Assembly: GCA_016284175.1 (NCBI GenBank)
Contig: JAEEOJ010000031.1
Span: forward strand, 17,713-81,712
DNA: 64,000 nucleotides
Reading direction: 5' to 3'
Source: Lachnospiraceae bacterium
GTDB taxonomy: Bacteria > Bacillota > Clostridia > Lachnospirales > Lachnospiraceae
Part shown: piece after piece, positions 33,555-41,900 of the stretch
How positions within the stretch are numbered: the first letter of the stretch is position 1
Layout of the letters: each line of letters starts with the position of its first letter
The notes under the pieces: generated by a model
What the model was told of the DNA's origin: nothing
Databases searched by the model: none
Seen by the model: the letters and a program-made list of their open reading frames with translations, nothing else
Position numbers and translations under genes: made by a program

Positions 33555-33612
33555 AACTTAATGTCCCCTTTTCGTAACATTATAATTTTCACGAGTAATC
33601 CGCGACTTAATA

Positions 33613-33641
33613 ATTATACCTTTTTAGAGTAAATCTTTCAA
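33613..33641 (-). promoter_or_regulatory. Promoter of pilT
   Basis: TTGAAA (33641-33636), 17-bp spacer, TATAAT (33618-33613). Predicted start near 33606, leader about 52 bases with AAAAGGGG before the ATG. Confidence 0.75.
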
Positions 33642-33703
33642 GTAATATCTATAAACAAAGCATTAAATAAAACTAATTTTTCCTAAAATAAACATGGACA
33701 AAC

Positions 33704-35410
33704 TTAATTATCCTGAGCTTTGTAATAAGCTTCAAATCTGGGCCTTGCTTTCTCGTAATAAGGCTTTAACTTAATGTCAAACTGCGTTCCCATGCCTTCC
33801 ATAATTATCCTGTCAGCTTCCTCAAAAGACATGCTTTCCTTGTATACTCTCTTACTTACCAAAGCATCATAAACGTCTGCTATGGCCATTATACGAGCTT
33901 CCAGAGGTATCTCTTCGCCTTTGAGTTTATCAGGATAACCTGAGCCATCCCATCTTTCATGATGGAAGTGAGCAACGTTTTCCGCAATCTTCTTAAATGC
34001 TTCGTCATCTGTGTCTTTTAGGATCTCGTGAACAATTCTCGCACCCTCTGCCGAATGGATTTTCATCTTTTCAAACTCTTCGGGCTCGAATCTTCCGGGC
34101 TTTCTTAAAATCACATCATCTACGGCTATTTTTCCGATGTCATGCATGGGCGCTGCTTTTATGATGCATTTGCAGAATTCGTCGCTTAATTTAAGGTCGT
34201 CGCTCTTTTTGATTTCATCTATGAGAATCCTTACGCCTTCGGATGTTCTTCTGATATGACCGCCTGTTGAATTGTCGCGGCTTTCAACCATCATCGCCAT
34301 CGACATTATGAGGTTGTCGTGCATTTCAACGATATGCTTTGTCTTCTCTATTACTTCTTCTTCGAGTTCCGAATTGTAGCTGTCAAGAAGCTTGATGTAT
34401 TTCTGATTCTGGGTATCATCTTTTAGGAAAATCTGATAGCCTCTTTTCCTCAAGCCATCGTACAGATAATTGATTTCGACGGTATAAAGAAGTTCATTCT
34501 TTTCATCTTTCGGGTCTTTCTTAATATACAGATCAGGTTTTTCGTTGGTTTCGTTTTTAAGATGTTCAACCCAGTGATTTAATTTCTTTTCGAATTCGGG
34601 AATCTTTGATAATTTGTCATCTGCCTTTAATTCGTCAAGTTCAGGGATTATGTTTCTTGCTGTTTCGTTACTTCCGAGATAATGGTTCTTAAAATCGACC
34701 GAAATAAAGCCTATCTCACCTGTCTGAACCAGGGACTCAACGACCATTTCCGTAACGTTATAAATAGACATTCTTCTTACAATCAGAAGATAAACAACCT
34801 GCGCAAGTACATATACAAGAGGCAGAACGTCTATTTTACGGCCGATGAAATTATTTCCGAAATATCCGATGAAGGCCAAAAGTTCGGGAATTGTTAAAAG
34901 CAATAAGATAGTTCTTGAAACCTGCTTTTTCTTAAAATACGCATAAGCAATCGTAAAAATACCGATTAACATATACGCAATAACCATCACATAGAAAAGT
35001 GTGTGAACCGGTCCGTAAACTTTTACGAATGAACCCGTGCTTTCATCGAAATACAAATCTTTGTAATAGTAAGTTCTGTGGCCGATTGAAAGAACAAAGA
35101 TATACATTATTGCATTGACGAAAAACAAAGCAAATCTTATATAACGGTTTACTTTCAAATCGCAGAGAGCCCAGACACTCATCGTGATAAAGAATGTCAG
35201 GAAACACCCGCCTAAATATACTATTTTGTACGCAATAATTACTTCATCGACACTATTCGCCAGGCTGGTTATAAGGTATCCTAAGTTTGCTATCGGAATA
35301 ACAATGAATATCGCAGAAATATTTATGTCATAATGCTTGTTCCAGACAAGAACATAAAGCATTGATAATGAAAGCGATAATGCGAACATTAATTCATAAA
35401 AAATATACAT
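33704..35410 (-). CDS. 7TM-sensor HD-GYP phosphodiesterase
   Basis: 568 residues. Seven hydrophobic helices (about 1-220) resemble the 7TM region found in some sensor kinases. A PAS-like segment (about 225-345), a short coiled coil (YNSELEEEVIEKTKHIVEMHDNL) and an HD-GYP domain (about 360-560) follow. The HD-GYP residues are complete: APMHDIGKI, HFHHERWDGSGYPDKLKG and IADVYDALVSKRVYKE. It should hydrolyse c-di-GMP in response to a membrane-sensed cue. It follows hemW by 5 bases, probably in the same transcript, and precedes pilT, which suggests but does not prove a role in pilus control. Confidence 0.9.
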   Translation of the reverse strand: MYIFYELMFALSLSLSMLYVLVWNKHYDINISAIFIVIPIANLGYLITSLANSVDEVIIAYKIVYLGGCFLTFFITMSVWALCDLKVNRYIRFALFFVNAIMYIFVLSIGHRTYYYKDLYFDESTGSFVKVYGPVHTLFYVMVIAYMLIGIFTIAYAYFKKKQVSRTILLLLTIPELLAFIGYFGNNFIGRKIDVLPLVYVLAQVVYLLIVRRMSIYNVTEMVVESLVQTGEIGFISVDFKNHYLGSNETARNIIPELDELKADDKLSKIPEFEKKLNHWVEHLKNETNEKPDLYIKKDPKDEKNELLYTVEINYLYDGLRKRGYQIFLKDDTQNQKYIKLLDSYNSELEEEVIEKTKHIVEMHDNLIMSMAMMVESRDNSTGGHIRRTSEGVRILIDEIKKSDDLKLSDEFCKCIIKAAPMHDIGKIAVDDVILRKPGRFEPEEFEKMKIHSAEGARIVHEILKDTDDEAFKKIAENVAHFHHERWDGSGYPDKLKGEEIPLEARIMAIADVYDALVSKRVYKESMSFEEADRIIMEGMGTQFDIKLKPYYEKARPRFEAYYKAQDN

Positions 35411-35415
35411 TATGT

Positions 35416-36540
35416 TTAATCTCCCAAAAAATCAGACCATACATAATTCGCCAGATCTCTTCCTTTTTCGGTCAGGAAAAGATGATTATCTTTTCTTTCA
35501 AGTAATTCCTCTTTTATATGCAAAGCGATTTTATCGCCATATACATCTAACGCAGATTTACCAAATGTCTTTTCAAAATCCGTCAGATTAACACCCTCGT
35601 TCATTCGAAGGCCTAAAATCATAAATTCAGACATCTGCTCATCTATATTCAGTACATCGAATTCAGTGTACACATTTTTGTTATCGGAATAGTTTAGGTA
35701 AACCTTTATATCATCTGTGTTTATAAAACGTGTTTCGTTCATAAAAGAAGCAGCCGAAAGTCCGAATCCAAGATATTCGTCCCTCTTCCAGTATTTGATA
35801 TTATGCTTACATTCAAAACCTTTTTTAGAATAGTTTGAAATCTCGTACTGATGATATTCGCTTCCAAGAATCTCAGGTATCGAATGAACCATTAGCCTTT
35901 CTTCTTCCTCGTTTGGAAGTTTCAGATTCATACCGTAAAAAGGCGTCCCTTCTTCTAAAATAAGGCTGTAAATTGAGATGTGCTCGGGGCTTAATTCTTT
36001 TATGATTTCAAGTCCTTTTGAAAACGTTTCAAATGTCTGCTCAGGAATTCCATTCATCAAATCTACATTGATATTATCAAATCCTTCTTCTCTTAAGATC
36101 ATAAAAGATTCATGAAATTCATTATATGTATGAATTCTTCCGAGTATCTTAAGTTCACTGTCCACAGTACTCTGAAGCCCCAGACTTATTCTGTTAATAC
36201 CAATCTCTTTATACGCTTTCGCTTTTTCTTTCGTAAGTGTACCCGGATTTGATTCCATGCTTATTTCAGCATTCGTATCAATTTCATAGTTTGAATAAAG
36301 GCAGTCAAAAAACCTCTTCGTTAAATCCGGAATAAGAATACTCGGCGTACCTCCACCCACAAAAACAGTATCTACAACATAGTCTTTGTAAGCTTCATTG
36401 TTCCTCTTCATCTCCACACAAAGCGCATTAATATAATTCATTTGCATATCTTTATCAGATGCAAACGAATTAAAATCACAGTAATTGCATTTCTTCACAC
36501 AGAAAGGAATATGAATATAGATTCCGAGTTTCTTTTTCAT
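35416..36540 (-). CDS. hemW: HemW-type radical SAM protein (heme chaperone family)
   Basis: 374 residues. The 4Fe-4S motif CVKKCNYCDF (CxxxCxxC) sits at the N-terminus after LGIYIHIPF, followed by VFVGGGTPSIL and NVDLMNGIPEQTF, which are typical of the oxygen-independent coproporphyrinogen III oxidase-like family. The two later landmarks YSLILEEGTPFY and CKHNIKYWKRDEYLGFGLSAASF fit HemW. HemW inserts heme into target proteins and is often mislabelled HemN; it usually lies next to lepA, as here (lepA is immediately upstream). Between the two genes lie 189 bases of palindromic repeats. Confidence 0.93.
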   Translation of the reverse strand: MKKKLGIYIHIPFCVKKCNYCDFNSFASDKDMQMNYINALCVEMKRNNEAYKDYVVDTVFVGGGTPSILIPDLTKRFFDCLYSNYEIDTNAEISMESNPGTLTKEKAKAYKEIGINRISLGLQSTVDSELKILGRIHTYNEFHESFMILREEGFDNINVDLMNGIPEQTFETFSKGLEIIKELSPEHISIYSLILEEGTPFYGMNLKLPNEEEERLMVHSIPEILGSEYHQYEISNYSKKGFECKHNIKYWKRDEYLGFGLSAASFMNETRFINTDDIKVYLNYSDNKNVYTEFDVLNIDEQMSEFMILGLRMNEGVNLTDFEKTFGKSALDVYGDKIALHIKEELLERKDNHLFLTEKGRDLANYVWSDFLGD

Positions 36541-36567
36541 AATGTTTCAGTTTGGGACGTGTGCGGA

Positions 36568-36598
36568 GCACTTGGCGAGGTTTTTTCGAGCCTAGTGC
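36568..36598. repeat. Imperfect palindrome, copy 1 of a hairpin pair
   Basis: GCACTTGGC...GCCTAGTGC with the central sequence GAGGTTTTTTCGA. It shares the pattern CACTTGGYGAGGTWTTTTCGARCCTAGTG with the copy at 36612-36642. Confidence 0.7.
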
Positions 36599-36611
36599 GT
36601 GCCATGGGATT

Positions 36612-36642
36612 CCACTTGGTGAGGTATTTTCGAACCTAGTGG
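36612..36642. repeat. Imperfect palindrome, copy 2 of a hairpin pair
   Basis: CCACTTGGT...ACCTAGTGG with the centre GAGGTATTTTCGA. Same spacing and core as copy 1; the differing stem bases are compensatory (C-G to T-A at the inner pair, G-C to C-G at the outer pair). Confidence 0.7.
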
Positions 36643-36668
36643 AAGACCTGTTCCGTTTTGGCTTTTTT

Positions 36669-36723
36669 GACCAATTGGGGACGGTTCTATTTTGGCTTTT
36701 TTTACCATTTTAGAACCGTCCCC
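36669..36723 (+). repeat. REP-like palindrome after lepA (copy A)
   Basis: GGGGACGGTTCTA (36677-36689) pairs perfectly with TAGAACCGTCCCC (36711-36723). The first 39 bases (36669-36707) are identical to the reverse complement of 46747-46785. It starts 7 bases beyond the lepA stop and may serve as its terminator. The GGGGACGGTTC-type core resembles REP elements mobilised by Y1/RAYT transposases, none of which is in the window. Confidence 0.75.
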
Positions 36724-36729
36724 ATTTGG

Positions 36730-38541
36730 CTATTTTTTATCATCAAGTTTTAATACAGACATAAACGCGGCCTGGGGTATCTCTACGTTACCAATCTGGC
36801 GCATTCTCTTTTTACCTTCTTTCTGTTTTTCAAGAAGCTTCTTTTTACGCGTAATATCACCACCGTAACATTTAGCCAATACGTCCTTACGCATTGCTTT
36901 TACGGTTTCTCTTGCGATAATCTTTCCGCCTACAGCTGCCTGAATAGGTATCTCGAATAAATGTCTGGGTATTTCGTCTTTAAGTTTCTCGCACATTTTG
37001 CGGCCTCTTTCATAAGCTGTATCTTTATGCACGATAAACGAAAGAGCATCGACTTCCTCATGATTTACGAGAATATCAAGCTTTACGAGTTCTGATCTTT
37101 CATAACCTTTAAGATCATAATCAAAAGAAGCATAACCTTTTGAACGGCTCTTAAGCGCATCAAAGAAATCGTAAATGATTTCGTTTAAAGGAAGTTCGTA
37201 TTTAAGAAGAGCTCTGGTCTCTTCCATATATTCCATACCAAGATATCTGCCTCGTCTTTCCTGGCAAAGTTCCATAATGGAACCGATAAACTCGGTTGTA
37301 ACCATAATCTCTGCAGACACAATCGGTTCTTCCATATAATCAATCAGTGAAGGATCAGGAAGATTCGAAGGATTGGTTAATTCAATCATTTCGCCTGCCG
37401 TTGTATGCACCTGATAAACAACACCGGGAGCAGTTGTTACAAGATCGAGATTATATTCTCTCTCAAGTCTTTCCTGAACGATTTCAAGATGAAGAAGTCC
37501 AAGGAATCCGCATCTGAAACCAAATCCCAGAGCAATTGATGTTTCAGGTTCATAATTAAGCGAAGCATCGTTTAACTGAAGTTTTTCAAGTGCATCCCTA
37601 AGGTCCGGATATTTTGCACCGTCTGCAGGATAAACACCGCAGTAAACCATTGAATGTACCTTTTTATAGCCGGGACAGGGTTCTTTGCAGGGATTCTTTG
37701 CTTCGGTAACAGTATCGCCTACTGCAGTATCCCTTACGTTCTTAATAGACGCCGTAAAATAACCAACCATTCCGGCTGTAAGTTCATCGCATGGAATAAA
37801 CTGGCCTGCGCCGAATGTACCGACTTCAACAACTTCACATGTAGCCTTTGTTGCCATCATAAGTACATTAGTACCTTTGGATATTCTGCCATCCATCAAA
37901 CGACAAAAAACAATTACACCTTTATATGAATCATATATTGAATCAAAAATAAGAGCTTTTAAAGGAGCATTCACATCTCCCTTGGGAGCGGGTATTTTAT
38001 GAACAATTGCTTCTAAAACTTCATCTATTCCAATACCGTTTTTCGCAGATATTAAAGGAGCGTCCTGAGCTTCCAGTCCGATAACGTCTTCTATCTCGTC
38101 GATGACTCTTTTAGGATCGGCGCTCGGTAAATCTATTTTATTAATAACCGGAAATACATCCAGATTGTGGTCAAGTGCAAGATAAACATTGGCAAGAGTC
38201 TGTGCCTCTATGCCCTGTGCGGCATCAACAACAAGAATTGCTCCGTCGCACGCAGCCAAAGACCTGCTGACCTCATAGTTAAAGTCAACATGCCCCGGTG
38301 TATCTATCAAATTGAAAATGTATTCGTTGCCGTCTTTGGCCTTATAAACGGTTCTTACAGCCTGTGACTTGATTGTGATACCTCTCTCACGCTCAAGGTC
38401 CATATTGTCGAGAACCTGCGCCTGCATTTCACGGCTGGTAAGAAGTCCTGTGCTTTCAATTATTCTGTCAGCAAGCGTTGATTTACCGTGATCGATATGG
38501 GCAACTATACAAAAGTTTCTGATTTTGCTCTGATCTGTCAT
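36730..38541 (-). CDS. lepA: Elongation factor 4 (LepA)
   Basis: 603 residues, full length. A ribosome-bound translational GTPase. G1 is [15 protein letters not shown]2 region [11 protein letters not shown]3 [17 protein letters not shown]4 [10 protein letters not shown], followed by domains II-IV and the LepA-specific C-terminal domain ending [20 protein letters not shown]. It lies between rpsT and hemW, a common gene order (rpsT-lepA-hemW). A terminator (38556-38587) sits between rpsT and lepA, and the REP-like palindrome follows its stop codon. Confidence 0.97.
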   Translation of the reverse strand: MTDQSKIRNFCIVAHIDHGKSTLADRIIESTGLLTSREMQAQVLDNMDLERERGITIKSQAVRTVYKAKDGNEYIFNLIDTPGHVDFNYEVSRSLAACDGAILVVDAAQGIEAQTLANVYLALDHNLDVFPVINKIDLPSADPKRVIDEIEDVIGLEAQDAPLISAKNGIGIDEVLEAIVHKIPAPKGDVNAPLKALIFDSIYDSYKGVIVFCRLMDGRISKGTNVLMMATKATCEVVEVGTFGAGQFIPCDELTAGMVGYFTASIKNVRDTAVGDTVTEAKNPCKEPCPGYKKVHSMVYCGVYPADGAKYPDLRDALEKLQLNDASLNYEPETSIALGFGFRCGFLGLLHLEIVQERLEREYNLDLVTTAPGVVYQVHTTAGEMIELTNPSNLPDPSLIDYMEEPIVSAEIMVTTEFIGSIMELCQERRGRYLGMEYMEETRALLKYELPLNEIIYDFFDALKSRSKGYASFDYDLKGYERSELVKLDILVNHEEVDALSFIVHKDTAYERGRKMCEKLKDEIPRHLFEIPIQAAVGGKIIARETVKAMRKDVLAKCYGGDITRKKKLLEKQKEGKKRMRQIGNVEIPQAAFMSVLKLDDKK

Positions 38542-38555
38542 TTTCTTAACTTAAA

Positions 38556-38587
38556 AAACTCTTCCACATGACGGTATGGAAGAGTTT
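38556..38587 (-). terminator. Intrinsic terminator after rpsT
   Basis: AAACTCTTCCA/TGGAAGAGTTT stem (11 bp) with a 10-base loop, followed by TTTAAG on the minus strand, 20 bases beyond the rpsT stop. Confidence 0.8.
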
Positions 38588-38607
38588 CTCATTCCTAAAA
38601 AATATAA

Positions 38608-38871
38608 TTAATTAAGTTTATTAACTGCAAGGCTTAAACGGGAAATCTTTCTTGAAGCGTAGTTCTTATGATATACGCCCTTGGATGTAGCTTTCTCGAT
38701 AACGCTTGTAGCATTTACTAATGCTGCCTTTGCTGCTTCCTTATCATTAGCATCGATAGCTGCATATACTTTCTTAACTGCAGTCTTAACGCCTGAACGG
38801 ATTGCTTTATTTCTCTCAGCGTTTCTTGCGGAAACTTCAATTCTCTTCTTTGCAGATTTGATATTAGCCAA
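38608..38871 (-). CDS. rpsT: 30S ribosomal protein S20, UUG start
   Basis: 87 residues when started at the TTG at 38871, giving the family N-terminus (M)ANIKSAKKRIEVSARNAERN. GGAGG at 38884-38880 lies eight bases before this TTG, an ideal distance. An in-frame ATG at 38886 overlaps that same GGAGG, so it cannot be the true start. S20 binds 16S rRNA early in 30S assembly. In Escherichia coli the S20 gene also starts with UUG and is repressed by its own product, so the rare start codon here may be a regulatory device. A consensus promoter and a leader hairpin lie upstream. Confidence 0.95.
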   Translation of the reverse strand: MANIKSAKKRIEVSARNAERNKAIRSGVKTAVKKVYAAIDANDKEAAKAALVNATSVIEKATSKGVYHKNYASRKISRLSLAVNKLN

Positions 38872-38898
38872 GACTATTACCTCCATTAAAAATTCTCA

Positions 38899-38929
38899 AC
38901 ATTAAATCCTGACACGGATGATTTAATGT
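38899..38929 (-). promoter_or_regulatory. rpsT leader hairpin
   Basis: ACATTAAATC pairs perfectly with GATTTAATGT around ATCCGTGTCAG, followed by TGAGAATTTTTAA, then the GGAGG and TTG start. It begins about 8 bases after the predicted transcription start. It could be an autoregulatory site for S20 or a weak attenuator. Confidence 0.55.
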
Positions 38930-38943
38930 ACATACATTGATAT

Positions 38944-38972
38944 ATTATCAATACTTTATTATATTTTGTCAA
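38944..38972 (-). promoter_or_regulatory. Promoter of rpsT
   Basis: TTGACA (38972-38967), 17-bp spacer, GATAAT (38949-38944). Predicted start near 38937. It lies close to the stop codon of the oxidoreductase gene at 38980. Confidence 0.8.
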
Positions 38973-38979
38973 CAACAAA

Positions 38980-41900
38980 TTATAATTTTACGTTACGATT
39001 TCTGACAATGGGACTTTCAAGCGGTTCCGTCATTTCAGCAGCTTCTTTTGCATCAAGCATTACACTGATAGGAGCCTGTACCATCTCTTCGGATGATTCG
39101 GCTACTTCTTTTTTGCCTTTACCCTTTTTGCCTTTTTTTCCTTTTTTAGTTGTTTTGGGAGTTTCAGCCTTAACAGGTTTTACGGGTTCATCCGGTACAG
39201 GTTCTTCAACTTTATCTTTTACGGGAATAACTTCACCGTTTCTGATAACAGCTATAACCTTCTGCTTGTCGCTGAATACAGTTTCCTTACGCTCAGGCTT
39301 TACAGGGCGAACCTCTTCTTCGGGCTCTCTTGTAATCTTGGTTGATTTAATAACTCTTGCATTCTTAAATACTATGGAAGTATCTATTTCTTTCTTATAG
39401 TATTCAGGCTTTCTCTCACCGAGAGGTTTAACCGGTGAAGGAGAAATGGAATCGTTATTCTGAACGGATGCGCCTTCAGATTTTGATGAATCATATCTGA
39501 AACCCGATTCTTTAATAATCTGATAAGAACTTAAATCCTTGGGAGCACTTTCAGTCTTTTCTTCAACAGGTTCTTCAACCTTAGGTGTGCTGCTTTCAGA
39601 TTTTGAATGCATTACATATTCTTTACCGCCGTCAAGGTCGTCAAGCATGTAATCCATTACGCCTCTTTTACCTTTAAGACTTGCAGCAAAGCTTTCACCA
39701 TAAAGATCTGATGAAATATCACCTCTGTTAACAACTCTTTCATTCGAGTTATCTTCTTTGCTTGCAGGGGCGCCTACACCGTTATATTTATTCTGCCAGC
39801 TCTTTACGATAGCTCTGCTGGCTGCCTGTTCGTTAATATGTAAAAGATCGTCTTCATCTGTTTCTGATGTTACAGCAACTTCTTCTGCCGCTTCAGCAAA
39901 AGCAGGATCTTCATATTTGGGTTCTTCGTAAGTTTCTTCTATTTCTTCTTCGATAACTTCGGGAACCGATTCTTCAAATGAAACTTCTTCTGTTGATTCT
40001 TCTACAGTTTCTATAACAGGTTCTTCGAAGGTTTCAGTTACTTCTTCTACTGTTTCTGCAACAGGTTCTTCAACAGTTTCTTCAACAGTTTCTTCTACTG
40101 CTTCTTCTACTGTTTCGACAACCGGTTCTTCAAAAGAAACTTCTTCTGTTACTTCTGTTGCAGGCTCTTCAAAAGCAACATCCTCAGTTGCTTCTTCTAT
40201 TACTTCTGCTGCAGGCTCTTCAAAAGCAACTTCCTCAGTTACTTCTTCTGTTACTTCTGCTGCAGGCTCTTCAAAAGCAACATCCTCTACTGTTTCTTCA
40301 GCAACTTCTTCAGCAGTCTCTTCAATAACTTCTTCAGTTATTTCTTCTGCAGGAACTTCTTCTACTATTTCTTCGTTTACTTCTTTAATCTCTTCAACGA
40401 TTTCCTCTGCAGGTTCTGTAACTGCTTCATTAACCTCATTCACAGCTGCCTCTTCAACTGTTTCAGCTACAGTTTCTTCTACGGGAGTTTCTGCTGCTTC
40501 TTCTATTACTATTTCTTCAATATCGCCTTTTTGGCCCTTACCGGGAACAAATTCAGGCATCTTTTTATTTGATTTTTCGATAGGAAGAGAAAGAATCTTT
40601 GATAATTCATCATCTTCATTTCTGTCAATAATAACAGGGCAGTTAAGTCTTTCTTTTTCAATCTCTTCAGGAATTTCTTCATTTTTGAAACGACTGGTAA
40701 CCTTTAAAACTGTACGAGGTGAATCGGAGTTAGTATCTTTCATAATAACTCTCTCGTGAGGATTGGTTGAATCCACTACATCATCAGTTTTAAACTTTTC
40801 TACTCTGTTAAATGCAACACCTGTAGACTCGGCATCGCCGGATTTAGCCTGTTCTCTTGTAACAAGTCTTTCTGTTTCTTCAACATCATTTACAAAATTA
40901 TATGTCTTACCGAATTTGGTAGCAGGCTTTTCGTTATTGTTTCTCTGCCATCTTTCGTTATTTCTGTTATTGTTTGCACTTCGGGTTCTACGTGAGAATA
41001 CAGATCTTCCTCCGCCGGGAAGGCTGATGGAATCTGTTGATTCTTCGCTTTCTTTTTCTTCCGCATTTCCGAATTCGCTGGCAAGCGCAATAGGAGAAAC
41101 AAATCTTCCGCTTGTTTCTTTCTTTTCTTCTGCAACTTGAGCGACTTCTTCTTTTACTTCTTCTAAAGCTTCAGCAACTTCAGCCACTTCTTCGACAGCC
41201 TTTTCGGTTTCTGTCACTGCTTCTTCAACTGCTTCGGGAATTTCGGCAACTGTTTCTTCTGCAACTTCTTCTGTTGTTTCAACAACTTCTTCTACAGTTT
41301 CTTCTGCTTGAACTGCTTCTTCGGCTACTTCTTCTACAACTTCAGAAACAACCTCTTCTGCTTCAGCAACTTCAGCTACAACTTCTTCGACTGCTTCTTC
41401 AGCCACAACTACTTCTTCTACAGGCTCTTCAACAAACGCTTCTTCAACTGTTTCAGCAACTTCCGCTGCAGGCTCTTCAGCAAATGTTTCAAATCCTTCT
41501 GTGATTTCTTCCTCTTCTTCATCATCAGGATCTGCTTCAAGTCTTTCGCCGTCAATCTGTTCTGCGAATGCTGCAAATTCATCAATAGCGTTTACAGGAG
41601 CTTCTTCGATAACATCTGCTGTTTCTTCAACTTCTACTGTTTCAAATACACTTTCGTTTTCAAAATCATTAACCTTTTCAAAGGTTTCTTCTGCAACAGC
41701 TCCAACAAATTCCGGAGCATTTTCATAAGTATTAACTTCCTCTACAGCAACAGGCATGGGAGGAACCAAAACTGCTTCAACGGGCTTTTCAAACTGAGCA
41801 TCAATATTGTTAAGCTCTTCCATTGTAAGAGCAACATCCATAGGTTCATCTTCAGCTGTAATAGGAATAGACTTCTCAGGACGTGCTGCAATAACTACCG

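Noticed and set aside
41112-41504. A leucine-rich plus-strand open frame opposite the oxidoreductase tail
   Set aside because: It is the antisense shadow of GAA/GAG-rich codons (CTT/TTC-rich opposite strand); no ribosome-binding site or promoter.
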